Below are positions 41,240 through 49,392 of a DNA stretch of 64,000 nucleotides, one piece after another. The position numbers and the translations under genes are program-made. The stretch's first letter is position 1. The number at the start of each line of letters is the position of its first letter. The notes below the pieces were generated by a model. The model saw only the letters and a program-made list of their open reading frames with translations, had not been told where the DNA came from and made no database searches. Source of the stretch: CAIKMD01 sp963702925 (GTDB lineage: Bacteria > Pseudomonadota > Alphaproteobacteria > ATCC43930 > CGMCC-115725); assembly GCA_963702925.1 (NCBI GenBank), contig OY969771.1, forward strand, positions 1,302,001 through 1,366,000, read 5' to 3'.

Positions 41240-41866
41240 ATGCGATCCGCGATGCGTCCACGCCTTTTGGCCGTTTTGGCCCTTTTGCCGCTTGCCTTGC
41301 TCGCCGGCTGCGCCAGCCCGCACCGGCCGGTTGCCGTGCGCGACCAGCCGCCGACCGAGCCGATTTTCAGCCCCGCCGGCGAACCCTTGAATGGCGGGCC
41401 GCTCGGTTATCCGACCTGCATGCAGGCGGTCGCCAATTGGTTCGCGCGCACCGATGCGCGGCATGACGGCGCGATCGACCGCGACGCGTTCCTGGCCGAT
41501 GCCAAGCGGCAATTCGCGGTGATGGACCTCAACCATGACGGCCGGATCACGCCCGACGAGCTCAACACCTATCGCACGCCGTTTCACGCCTTTCCCAGCA
41601 TGTCGCAAGATCCGTCCGGCCCGCCCGAGGATTCGAGCCAGCAAGGCGGCCATCGCCAGATCGGCGGACGCACCAAGGTCAGCGTCGCGGGCGACCAAGC
41701 CGATCCGGTGATGTCCGCCGATGTTGGGCTCAAATTCCGGGTGACGCTCGCCGATTTCCTGGCTTATGAGCAAAACCAATTCGACCTTCTCGACCGGGCG
41801 CGGCGCGGGCGTGTGACTCTCGCCCAGACGCAGCAGGTGCTCTGCCCGGCCGAAGCCCAGGAGTGA
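41240..41866 (+). CDS. EF-hand lipoprotein
   Basis: A 208-residue lipoprotein with signal MRSAMRPRLLAVLALLPLALLAGC, where the LAGC lipobox places the lipidated cysteine at about residue 24. An EF-hand calcium loop is DLNHDGRITPDEL (about residues 96-108), paired with a weaker one, DARHDGAIDRDAFLAD (about 72-87). A third, degenerate helix-loop lies near LDRARRGRVTLAQ. The protein is anchored in the inner or outer membrane facing the periplasm. The function is unknown; calcium-dependent structure is inferred. The frame is open from TTG 41225, but ATG 41240 is preferred. It follows the small lipoprotein gene. Confidence 0.82.
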   Translation: MRSAMRPRLLAVLALLPLALLAGCASPHRPVAVRDQPPTEPIFSPAGEPLNGGPLGYPTCMQAVANWFARTDARHDGAIDRDAFLADAKRQFAVMDLNHDGRITPDELNTYRTPFHAFPSMSQDPSGPPEDSSQQGGHRQIGGRTKVSVAGDQADPVMSADVGLKFRVTLADFLAYEQNQFDLLDRARRGRVTLAQTQQVLCPAEAQE

Positions 41867-41990
41867 CCGCGCCGCGGCGGCGAAACCGCACAGGGAACCA
41901 ACCCGCCGAGCCCGGTGTTTCTCCCCCGCCAAGTTTCCCCTAGGCTCCCTCTCCGGCATTCCCGAAACCCACAGGCAAGGATCGGCTCTC

Positions 41991-42590
41991 ATGCGCGCCC
42001 GACACATCGTCACGCTGGCTGCCGCCTTCCTCTTTTTGCTCGCCGCGCCGCAGGGCGCGCGCGCCGCCGCCGATCCGGGCTCCTTCATGGCAGGGGTCAG
42101 CGGGCAGGTGCTGCAACTGCTCAACGACAAGCAGCATTCCGATTCCGAACGCGCGCAGCAATTCGCGGCGCTGGTCGACGAAAGCTTCGACATGGCGCGG
42201 ATCGCGCGTTTCGTGCTCGGCCCAAATTGGCGCAGCGCCAGCGACGAAGAGCGCCAGCAATTCACCCAGGCCTTCCGCGTCTACATGATCCAGGTCTATT
42301 GGTCGCGCTTCAGCCAATATAGCGGCCAAAGCTTCAACGTGACCGGCCAGCAGCCGCAATCGGCGAATCTTACCCTGGTCAGCAGCACGATCATCCAGCC
42401 GTCCGGACCGCCGGTCAAAGTCAATTGGGTCGTCACCAAGGAAGGCGACGATTACAAGATCACCGATGTCAGCATCGACGGCATCAGCCAGGTTCTGACC
42501 TATCGCCAGGAATTCGCCGCGGTGATCGCGCGCAACAACGGCCAGATCGGCGCGCTGATCGACGAGCTCAACAAGAAGATCAAAAGCTGA
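41991..42590 (+). CDS. MlaC/Ttg2D-like phospholipid-binding protein
   Basis: A 199-residue periplasmic protein of the MlaC (Tol-Ttg2) family, which carries phospholipids between the outer-membrane MlaA complex and the inner-membrane MlaFEDB pump. The signal peptide is MRARHIVTLAAAFLFLLAAPQGARA. The mature core is FAALVDESFDMARIARFVLGPNWRSASDEERQQFTQAFRVYM, the central helix pair, followed by beta strands with KVNWVVTKEGDDYKITDVSIDGISQ, the best family signature. The other mla genes are not seen here, so it may be a stand-alone paralogue (hopanoid-type relatives exist). Confidence 0.9.
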   Translation: MRARHIVTLAAAFLFLLAAPQGARAAADPGSFMAGVSGQVLQLLNDKQHSDSERAQQFAALVDESFDMARIARFVLGPNWRSASDEERQQFTQAFRVYMIQVYWSRFSQYSGQSFNVTGQQPQSANLTLVSSTIIQPSGPPVKVNWVVTKEGDDYKITDVSIDGISQVLTYRQEFAAVIARNNGQIGALIDELNKKIKS

Positions 42591-42682
42591 GCCCGGCCGA
42601 TCGCGGCGGCCGGCCCGCATTGCCGCTTCGCCGGCAACAGCGACCGCGTTAGGCTGGGACGTGCCACGATAAAGGGGAAGTC

Positions 42683-42943
42683 ATGTCGATACTGGGTTGG
42701 ATCGTACTCGGGCTCATCGCCGGCTTCATCGCCAGCAAGATCGTCAAAGGCCGCGGCGCCGGGCCGATCCACGACCTTATCCTCGGCGTCGTCGGCGCAT
42801 TGGTCGGCGGCTGGGTGATGACAAGGCTCGGCGAGCAAGGCATCGAAGGCTTCAACCTCTACAGCATGCTGGTCGCGACCGCGGGCGCGATTGTGCTGCT
42901 CGTGATCTTCCACCTCGTTCGCGCCATCGGCCGCGACGTCTGA
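42683..42943 (+). CDS. GlsB/YeaQ/YmgE family stress membrane protein
   Basis: An 86-residue inner-membrane protein of the transglycosylase-associated (GlsB/YeaQ/YmgE) family. Three helices: ILGWIVLGLIAGFIASKIV, LILGVVGALVGGWVM and MLVATAGAIVLLVIFHLV. The glycine-rich core GLIAGFIAS and GVVGALVGG are the family pattern. Members are induced by stress, but the mechanism is unknown. AAAGGGGAAG precedes the ATG at 42683. Confidence 0.9.
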   Translation: MSILGWIVLGLIAGFIASKIVKGRGAGPIHDLILGVVGALVGGWVMTRLGEQGIEGFNLYSMLVATAGAIVLLVIFHLVRAIGRDV

Positions 42944-43046
42944 TTTCTTTTAGCCGGATTCCTCCCTAAGCGACGCGCGCGGTTGGTCGACGCCATTCGC
43001 CGTGCTAGTTTCCTTCCCGGACCTTGGGGCTCGGGGAGAACATTCG

Positions 43047-43595
43047 ATGGTGCGGTGGGTGCTCGGTATCGTGCTGATGCTGGCATCGGCCGGCACCGCC
43101 GCGGCGCAGGTCAATTGCGCCGTCGGCAGCACCGCGCTGATGGCGCGGCTTTTAGGCACCACCTGCCGCAGCGCCAGCGACGGCAACCCGGCCACGCCGC
43201 CAGCGGAATATTTGCGCATCGTGCAGAACATCGCGCCCAAGATCGGCATCGAAGCGAAGCTGGTCGTGGCGGTGATCGCGGCCGAATCGGGCTTCGACCG
43301 GGAAGCGGTGTCGTCGAAGGATGCCAAAGGGCTGATGCAGCTCATGCCCGAGACAGCGGCGCGTTTCGGCGTGCGCGATCCCTTCAACGCCGAGGAAAAC
43401 ATCCGCGGCGGCACGACGTATCTCCATTGGCTGCTGGGACAGTTCGGCGGCAATCTCGATCTCGCCCTCGCCGCCTATAATTCCGGCGAAGGCACGGTGT
43501 CGGCCTATGGCGCGGTGCCGCCTTATGACGAGACCATCCAATATGTCGGGCGGGTAAAACGCTATTACGATTTCTATCGCCGCGTTACGCACTAA
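43047..43595 (+). CDS. Lytic transglycosylase (SLT domain)
   Basis: A 182-residue exported muramidase that cuts glycan strands with formation of 1,6-anhydromuramic acid. The signal peptide is MVRWVLGIVLMLASAGTAAAQ. The Slt domain shows the catalytic glutamate in VAVIAAESGFDREAVSSKDAKGLMQLMPETAARFGV, plus NIRGGTTYLHWLL and LALAAYNSGEGTVSAYG. All three conserved motifs are present. There are few residues outside the catalytic domain, so it is a minimal enzyme. The frame is open from 43002, but the ATG at 43047 starts the signal. Neighbours are envelope proteins. Confidence 0.92.
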   Translation: MVRWVLGIVLMLASAGTAAAQVNCAVGSTALMARLLGTTCRSASDGNPATPPAEYLRIVQNIAPKIGIEAKLVVAVIAAESGFDREAVSSKDAKGLMQLMPETAARFGVRDPFNAEENIRGGTTYLHWLLGQFGGNLDLALAAYNSGEGTVSAYGAVPPYDETIQYVGRVKRYYDFYRRVTH

Positions 43596-43700
43596 CCTGC
43601 GGAGCATTTTCCGGCGAAGTGTGCAGCTTTTCGCCTTAGAAAATGCGACCAAATCAAAGGGGCGATAGAGCAATCCGATTCAATTGAAACGGATCGTGCC

Positions 43701-44180
43701 CTAGAATTCAAAGCCGAGCACGAGGCGATCGAGCGACAGGGCGCCGCCGCCGGCGACGACGAAGAACAGCGCGACCAACCCCCACAGCGCCGAGTATTCG
43801 AGGCCGAGCTTGTTCCAGAAATAGCCGTCGAAGCGCGCATGGTCGTAAGCCGCGCCGAGAAAGAAGAGAAACACCAGCAACGCCGCCGGCCGCGTGAAAA
43901 GCCCGAGCGCGAGCGCGGGCCCGGCCACGAATTCGACCAGGGCCACGACCCAGATCCAAAACCGCCCTGGCCGGAAGCCCGAACGCTCGATCCCCGCGGC
44001 CAAGAGCGCGGGGCTCAAAATCCGCGAGCCGGTATCGGGGAAAAAGCCGAAAAACGCGCGCATTCCATGCGGGATCAGCGCCAAGCCGCACCACGCGCGC
44101 AGCAACGCTTCCGCCCAAGGCAGAAGCGCCGCATAGACCGGACCGAGCTCGGGAAAGACCAAGCTCATGCCAGGCGCCAC
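43701..44180 (-). CDS. DoxX family membrane protein (second)
   Basis: A 159-residue inner-membrane protein of the DoxX family with four predicted helices. Family signatures are ALLRAWCGLALIPHGMRAFFGFFPD at the N-terminus and FVAGPALALGLFTRPAALLVFLFFLGAAYDH before the last helices. It is unlike the DoxX protein at 19961 outside the core. ATG 44165 (MSLVFPELGPV) is an alternative start. It is convergent with the lytic transglycosylase gene. Confidence 0.87.
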   Translation of the reverse strand: MAPGMSLVFPELGPVYAALLPWAEALLRAWCGLALIPHGMRAFFGFFPDTGSRILSPALLAAGIERSGFRPGRFWIWVVALVEFVAGPALALGLFTRPAALLVFLFFLGAAYDHARFDGYFWNKLGLEYSALWGLVALFFVVAGGGALSLDRLVLGFEF

Positions 44181-44226
44181 CGCATCGGCGCCGGCAACCT
44201 CGGCTTACCTAATTGAACAAGCTAGG

Positions 44227-44463
44227 TTATTTGTAAACCGGCTTGCCCAGATAGATCTCGGACGAATCGGTGGCCGCGCCGACCGTGGCGCCGCCCGCCG
44301 CGCCCACCAGCGCGCCGATCGCCGGCGCGCCAACCAGCGCCCCGACCATCGCCCCACCTGCCGCGCCGAGACCGGCACCAGTCACCGCGCGGTCGGTGGG
44401 CGTCTGCCCGCACGCCGCCAGCATCAAAGCGGCACCTAAAACCAAAGCCATGGATACGCGCAT
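44227..44463 (-). CDS. Glycine-zipper lipoprotein
   Basis: A 78-residue lipoprotein. The signal MRVSMALVLGAALMLAAC ends in a lipobox (LAAC). A long glycine-zipper follows (GAGLGAAGGAMVGALVGAPA and GALVGAAGGATVGAA), similar to the YMGG/Rick_17kDa and entericidin-like outer-membrane anchors. Such zippers insert in or span membranes. The exact role is unknown. A GGGAG stretch precedes the ATG at 44463. Confidence 0.82.
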   Translation of the reverse strand: MRVSMALVLGAALMLAACGQTPTDRAVTGAGLGAAGGAMVGALVGAPAIGALVGAAGGATVGAATDSSEIYLGKPVYK

Positions 44464-44581
44464 GGGAGTTCTCCCCTGGAATCGAATTCGGGGTGTACCC
44501 TAGCAAAAGAATTGATGTTTAACAATAGCTTCTATCTTATTCCTGCCAAATCCAGCAAAGATGGCGGCTTAATGGCTTGAT

Positions 44582-45562
44582 TTAGGCAAAGAGCCGTTCG
44601 CCTTTCAAATCATCGTAGAGATGGGCGACGAATTCGCCATAGCCGTTCCAGATCTGGGTCGGCACCCGCTTGTCCATGCCCAGCACGCGCTCGGTCGCCT
44701 GGCTCCAACGCGGATGCGGCACGTCGGGATTCACGTTGGCCCAGAACCCGTACTCGCTCGATTGCAGAGTCTCCCAAAACGATACCGGGCGCTTGTCGGT
44801 GAAGCTGAATTTCACGATCGATTTGACCGACTTGAAACCGTATTTCCACGGCAGCACGAGACGCAACGGCGCGCCGTCCTGGCGCGGCACGGGATGGCCG
44901 TACATGCCAGTGACGAGGAAGGCGAGCTCGCTATTGGCTTCGGCCATGGTGACACCTTCGATATAGGGCCAGTGATACCAGAACATCTTTTGGCCCGGCG
45001 CCATCTTCGCGTCTTGGAAAGTCGTCATCTGAAGATATTTCGCGCCCGACAAAGGCTTTGCCATGTCGACGAAAGCCTTCAAAGGGAAGCCGCTCCACGG
45101 CACCGCCATCGACCACGCCTCGACGCAGCGATGGCGATAAAGCCGCTCCTCGAGCGGCATCTGCTTCAGCAGATCGTCGATGCCGATGGTCATCGGCTTT
45201 TCGACCATGCCGTCGATCGCGATGGTCCAAGGCCGGATCTTCAATTGCTGCGCGGCGTCGGCGATGTCCTTGTCTTCGCCGTATTCGTAGAAATTGTTGT
45301 AATTGGTCGAAAGCTTCTCGTCGGTAATCGGCCGGTCGAGCACGTATTTGTCGTTGCGCTTTGCCGGATAAAGCGCGGCAGAGGGATCGGGCTCGGCCGC
45401 CGTGGCGGCGACCGCTTGCGCCAGCGGCAGCGCCGAGGCACCTGCGGCCAGCAAGCTGCCCATGCCCATGGCCTGCAACAGCGCGCGGCGATTGGTGAAC
45501 ACCAATTCCGGCGTCGCCTCGCTTTCGCGCATTTCCCAGCCGCGCTTCACCTTCAGCAGCAT
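44582..45562 (-). CDS. msrP: Protein-methionine-sulfoxide reductase catalytic subunit MsrP
   Basis: MsrP (YedY) is a periplasmic molybdenum enzyme that repairs oxidised methionines in envelope proteins. The 326-residue protein starts MLLKVKRGW and has the Tat signal TNRRALLQAMGMGSLLAAGA. The mature part contains NNFYEYG, the Mo-coordinating cysteine in YRHRCVEAWSMAVPWSGFPL, and FWYHWPYIEGVTMAEA and KYGFKSVKSIVKF near the end. The frame is open to 45574; ATG 45562 follows GGAGG and gives the usual start. The heme partner MsrQ is not next to it in this window, where it would normally follow. That makes the electron donor uncertain. Confidence 0.94.
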   Translation of the reverse strand: MLLKVKRGWEMRESEATPELVFTNRRALLQAMGMGSLLAAGASALPLAQAVAATAAEPDPSAALYPAKRNDKYVLDRPITDEKLSTNYNNFYEYGEDKDIADAAQQLKIRPWTIAIDGMVEKPMTIGIDDLLKQMPLEERLYRHRCVEAWSMAVPWSGFPLKAFVDMAKPLSGAKYLQMTTFQDAKMAPGQKMFWYHWPYIEGVTMAEANSELAFLVTGMYGHPVPRQDGAPLRLVLPWKYGFKSVKSIVKFSFTDKRPVSFWETLQSSEYGFWANVNPDVPHPRWSQATERVLGMDKRVPTQIWNGYGEFVAHLYDDLKGERLFA

Positions 45563-45727
45563 GCAAACCTCCATTGTCCTGCAATGGCGTTACCGCCAGC
45601 ACCGCCGCCCCGCAAGTCAAAGAAGCGCGAGCGACGGCTTCTGCTGCTTACTTCGCCGCACCGGCGAAAAGGTTACTCCCCGCATCGCTGCGGTCAATCG
45701 GGCCAAAACCCGCCAAAAAGCCGCGCT

Positions 45728-47512
45728 TCAGGCGTAGCCCTTGATACTCTCGGCCACCGAATCCGCGACGTGTTCCTTGGAAATGATGCCTTTCACGTCG
45801 GCGGCGGTCGGCACGCCGTTGCCCGCGACCACGACCGCCATGGTGCCGCCCTTGCGCCACATGCGCTCGATCACGTCGAAGACGATGTCCTCCTCGCGCG
45901 CGAGGGTGAAGTCGCGCTGCGCGACCTCGCCCAAGGTCACGCCGGTCGATGCCTCGTGAAGGCCGCGACGCAACCCGGTATTGACGCGCAAAACGCCGTG
46001 GATGCGATTGTTCCGAATCACCACGACGTGTTTGAGCGCGCCTTGATGTTCGGGCTGGCGCAAGAAGGCATCGAAATCGGTTTCGGCCGGCAACACCAGC
46101 ACGTTCCGGTCCATGATCTCGTTCGCGTGGCGCACGAGGAACATGTTGGCGTGCAGCGCCTTCGGGATAAAATGCCGCCTTCCCACGAGCTTGATCGTAT
46201 AGATGTTTTCGCGCGACAGAACGCGCCGCACGCCGATGCTCAGCGCGACCGCGAGGATCATGGGCATGACCAGCCCGTAATCGCGCGTCATCTCGAAGAT
46301 CATCGTGACCGCGGTCATGGCCGCGCCGGTACCACCGCCGACCATCGCCGCCATGCCGACGATGGCGAAGCTCGCGATGCTGGCATCGGGCAGCGGGTGG
46401 ATCAGATTGACCAGCAACCCGAAGGTGCCGCCGAGCGTGGCACCCATATAGAGCGAAGGCGAGAAGATGCCACCCGATGCGCCAGATCCTAGGCTCGTCG
46501 ACGTCGCGGCAAGCTTCGCAACATAGAGCAGCGGAAGGAGGGCAAGCGGCGCGAGCCCGTCCGACAACACTGCCTGGATCGTCGAATAGCCGACGCCTTC
46601 GATGTAATAGTGTCCGTAGAAGTGGAACAACGCATACATCAGCGCGCCGACCAGCAACATGCCGACAGCGTGGCGAAGATAGGCATTCGAAATCTTGTCG
46701 AACAAATCCTCGGCGAGAGGAAGCGCGCGGACAAAGCCCGTGGCCGCGAGCCCCATGACGCAACCGAGCAACGCGTAAAGCCCGAGCGCGATCACCGATG
46801 CGGAATGAGCGCCGAGCGCGGGCAAAGGCGGCACCGCGAAAGCGGGTTGCGGGCCGAGGAACCAGTTGCCGACGAAAGTTGCCGTCCCTGTGGCGAGCGC
46901 CACCGGGAGAAACGTGCGGACGCTTACCTCCGGCATCATGATTTCGATGGCGAACATCACGCCGCCAATCGGCGTGTTGAAGGTCGCGGCAATGCCCGCG
47001 CCGGCGCCCGCAGCGACCAGCGTGATCCGTTGCCACGGCGCCATGGCGATCATCTGGCCAATGCTCGAGCCCAGCGACGCGCCGATCTGGATGATCGGCC
47101 CTTCGCGGCCAACCGCGGCGCCGCTGCCAATCGAAAATGCCGAGGCCAGCGATTTCACCGCGGCGACGACCGGCCGGATGACGCCTTCGCGATAATAGAT
47201 CGCGTCCATCACTTCGGGCACGCCGTGGCCCTTGGCCTCGGGCGCGAAATTCGTCACCAAAGCGGTCACGACCACGCCGCCGATCACCGGCGCGAGAATG
47301 ATCCACGCGCCCCACGGCCCGGGCGGCGTGAAGATGTTCGCGTCATAGGAAATGGAAAAGACGCCGAGAAAGAAAAGATTGTGGATGAGGCCGATCAGCG
47401 CGCGAAACACCACCGCGCCCAGACCCGTGATAAGGCCGGTTGCGAGTGCCAGAAGCGACAGCCGGACGAGGCCGAGCTTGCGATCTACCGCGTCTTCGGG
47501 TGCCGTGGTCAT
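45728..47512 (-). CDS. ClC-type chloride channel/transporter with CBS domains
   Basis: A 594-residue ClC protein. About residues 1-430 form the membrane body, with GHGVPEV in place of the first selectivity motif GSGIP, GREGP (the gating glutamate) in SIGSGAAVGREGPIIQIG, and SGGIFSPSLYMG for the third. Residues about 460-594 are a cytosolic CBS pair (DFTLAREEDIVFDVIERMWRKGGTMAVVV and TAADVKGIISKEHVADSV). CBS pairs bind nucleotides. GHGVP in place of GSGIP occurs in other bacterial CBS-containing ClCs. Whether it is a channel or an H+/Cl- antiporter cannot be told. The frame is open to 47674; MTTAPEDAVDRKLGL at 47512 is preferred. Confidence 0.92.
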   Translation of the reverse strand: MTTAPEDAVDRKLGLVRLSLLALATGLITGLGAVVFRALIGLIHNLFFLGVFSISYDANIFTPPGPWGAWIILAPVIGGVVVTALVTNFAPEAKGHGVPEVMDAIYYREGVIRPVVAAVKSLASAFSIGSGAAVGREGPIIQIGASLGSSIGQMIAMAPWQRITLVAAGAGAGIAATFNTPIGGVMFAIEIMMPEVSVRTFLPVALATGTATFVGNWFLGPQPAFAVPPLPALGAHSASVIALGLYALLGCVMGLAATGFVRALPLAEDLFDKISNAYLRHAVGMLLVGALMYALFHFYGHYYIEGVGYSTIQAVLSDGLAPLALLPLLYVAKLAATSTSLGSGASGGIFSPSLYMGATLGGTFGLLVNLIHPLPDASIASFAIVGMAAMVGGGTGAAMTAVTMIFEMTRDYGLVMPMILAVALSIGVRRVLSRENIYTIKLVGRRHFIPKALHANMFLVRHANEIMDRNVLVLPAETDFDAFLRQPEHQGALKHVVVIRNNRIHGVLRVNTGLRRGLHEASTGVTLGEVAQRDFTLAREEDIVFDVIERMWRKGGTMAVVVAGNGVPTAADVKGIISKEHVADSVAESIKGYA

Positions 47513-47763
47513 GATGGTCCGGCTCTTTAGCGTCTGCCCATTACGCCGTCCACCGGACGAGGATCGAACAGCCAAGCGTGACGCGCCGAAGGGTCGCGGC
47601 GATCGAGAGGCATCATGTCGCAGCGCGCCGACACATTCGCGCCACATTTGCATTTCTAAGAATACGATCTTCATCCTGGCGAAGGATGGGCGAGCGACGC
47701 GCCGCGACCTTGCTTTCAGGGCGACAGCGTGCCTCGGTGTCTACGCCGTTCGGGAGGCTCGCC

Positions 47764-48402
47764 ATGACGCGAAAGACCAACATCGTGATTGTCGCCGTCC
47801 TTGCCACCGGCGTCATGCTGACCGTTGGCGGAATCCTCGTAATGCGCGGACCGGCATTCTTGGCCGCGCTCGCGGGCCAGCATCCGCCGGATAACAACGG
47901 CGCTGCGCCAGGACCGGCGATCGGCGGGCCCTTCACCTTGGTGGCGGCCGACGGTCAAACCGTGACGGACAAGACCTATCGCGGGAAATGGCTCTTGGTC
48001 TATTTCGGCTATACGTTTTGCCCGGATGTCTGCCCGACGACGCTCGGCAATATCGCGCAGGCGCTCGCGAAGCTGGGACCCGAGGCAGAAAAAATTTCAC
48101 CGCTCTTCATTACCGTCGATCCGAAACGCGACACGCCGAAGGTCATGGGCAACTACGTCAAATCCTTCGATCCGCGTATCATCGGATTAAGCGGCAGCGC
48201 GGACGAGATCGCCGCTGTGACCAAGGAATATCACGTCTATGCCGCGCCACAGCCCGGCGAAGGCGGCAATTACCTGGTCGATCACAGCTCCTTCATCTAT
48301 CTCATGACGCCGCAAGGCGCCTTTGCGAAGGTCATGCCCGGCAACACGATGGGCGCCGCGCTGGCGGACCAAATCGGGCAGCTCGTCAGCTCGACGTCGT
48401 AA
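47764..48402 (+). CDS. SCO1/SenC copper chaperone
   Basis: A 212-residue membrane-anchored SCO protein that inserts copper into the CuA site of cytochrome oxidase, or acts in thiol redox. Residues 1-28 are the anchor (TNIVIVAVLATGVMLTVGGILVM). The copper site is C86-PDV-C90 in YTFCPDVCPTT with H174 in VDHSSFIYLM, all expected residues. It has a thioredoxin fold. The ATG at 47764 with GGGAGG ahead is chosen; the frame opens earlier. It lies 23 bp before the Cox11-cytochrome c fusion gene. The pair should be cotranscribed, but cox structural genes are not in the window. Confidence 0.94.
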   Translation: MTRKTNIVIVAVLATGVMLTVGGILVMRGPAFLAALAGQHPPDNNGAAPGPAIGGPFTLVAADGQTVTDKTYRGKWLLVYFGYTFCPDVCPTTLGNIAQALAKLGPEAEKISPLFITVDPKRDTPKVMGNYVKSFDPRIIGLSGSADEIAAVTKEYHVYAAPQPGEGGNYLVDHSSFIYLMTPQGAFAKVMPGNTMGAALADQIGQLVSSTS

Positions 48403-48425
48403 CCAATCTCCTGGTCCCATATCCC

Positions 48426-49382
48426 ATGGTGCACGCTCCCGATCCCGTGCCAGCAACCGCGAAGCCGGCGGCCGCACGGCGCAAGCGGAACAACCTCAAG
48501 GTATTGCTGCTGCTCGGCGTCATCCTCGGCAGCATGACCGGACTGGTTTCCTATTCCTCGACGCTTTATCGCCTGTTCTGCGGCGCCACCGGCTATGCCG
48601 GCACGACGCAACGCGCCACCAAGGACGACGCGAAGATTTCGACGCGCACGGTGACGGTGCGATTTTCGACCGACGTGGCGCCCGGCCTACCCTGGCACTT
48701 CACGCCGGCGCAGCGCCAGGTGACGCTTCATCTCGGCCAGGACACGCTCGCCTTTTTCGACGCGACCAACCTGTCGGATCAAGATTACGTTGGTCACGCC
48801 ACCTTCAACGTGACGCCGGTGAAGGCCGGCATCTATTTCAAGAAGATCCAATGTTTCTGCTTCACCGAGGAACGGCTCGGCGCGCATCAGAGCGTCGAAA
48901 TGCCGGTCGATTTCTTCGTCGATCCCGGCCTCGGCACCGATCCCGGCACGCAGGACGTCGATACCATCACCTTGTCCTACACGTTCTTTGCCTCGAAGCG
49001 CCCCGATGGCGCCCAGGATCTGGCGCGTTTCGCCAATGCCAAGCCCAACCCCATCGACGGCAAGAAAATCTTCGCCACGCGTTGCGCCGAATGCCACGCG
49101 CTGACCAAGAACATCTTCGGCCCGGCGCTGGGCGGGGTCGTCGGCCGCAAGGCGGGCACCGTACCCGCCTATCCCTATTCCCAGCCGCTGCGGCGATCGG
49201 GCATCGTGTGGAACGCCGCGACGCTCGACAAATGGCTCTCCGGCCCGCAACAAGATGTTCCCGGCGCGCTGATGCCGATGCGCGTCACCGACCCAAGAAC
49301 GCGTCAGGACATCATCGCCTATCTCGCAACGGAGAGCGCCTCGCACGCCGCAGTCGCGGCGCGCCCAGGCACGTCGCCTTAA
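48426..49382 (+). CDS. Cox11/CtaG-cytochrome c fusion protein
   Basis: A 318-residue protein joining two domains not usually found together. Residues about 24-43 are the membrane anchor. Residues 44-190 are Cox11/CtaG, the chaperone for CuB of cytochrome oxidase, with C52 in YRLFCGATGY and the copper pair C143-F-C145 in KIQCFCFTEERL. Residues about 205-305 are a class I cytochrome c with heme motif C220-A-E-C223-H224 and probable axial methionine M283 or M285 (GALMPM). The frame is continuous and the domain junction is clear (SYTFFASKRPDGAQDLARF). It is coupled to SCO1 upstream. A heme domain could supply electrons to keep the copper thiols reduced, which is an inference. Confidence 0.9.
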   Translation: MVHAPDPVPATAKPAAARRKRNNLKVLLLLGVILGSMTGLVSYSSTLYRLFCGATGYAGTTQRATKDDAKISTRTVTVRFSTDVAPGLPWHFTPAQRQVTLHLGQDTLAFFDATNLSDQDYVGHATFNVTPVKAGIYFKKIQCFCFTEERLGAHQSVEMPVDFFVDPGLGTDPGTQDVDTITLSYTFFASKRPDGAQDLARFANAKPNPIDGKKIFATRCAECHALTKNIFGPALGGVVGRKAGTVPAYPYSQPLRRSGIVWNAATLDKWLSGPQQDVPGALMPMRVTDPRTRQDIIAYLATESASHAAVAARPGTSP

Positions 49383-49392
49383 AGGACTCGCT

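Noticed and set aside
44621..46492. Plus-strand frame across msrP and the ClC gene
   Set aside because: Runs antisense through two well-supported genes and the gap between them. Composition is shadow-like.
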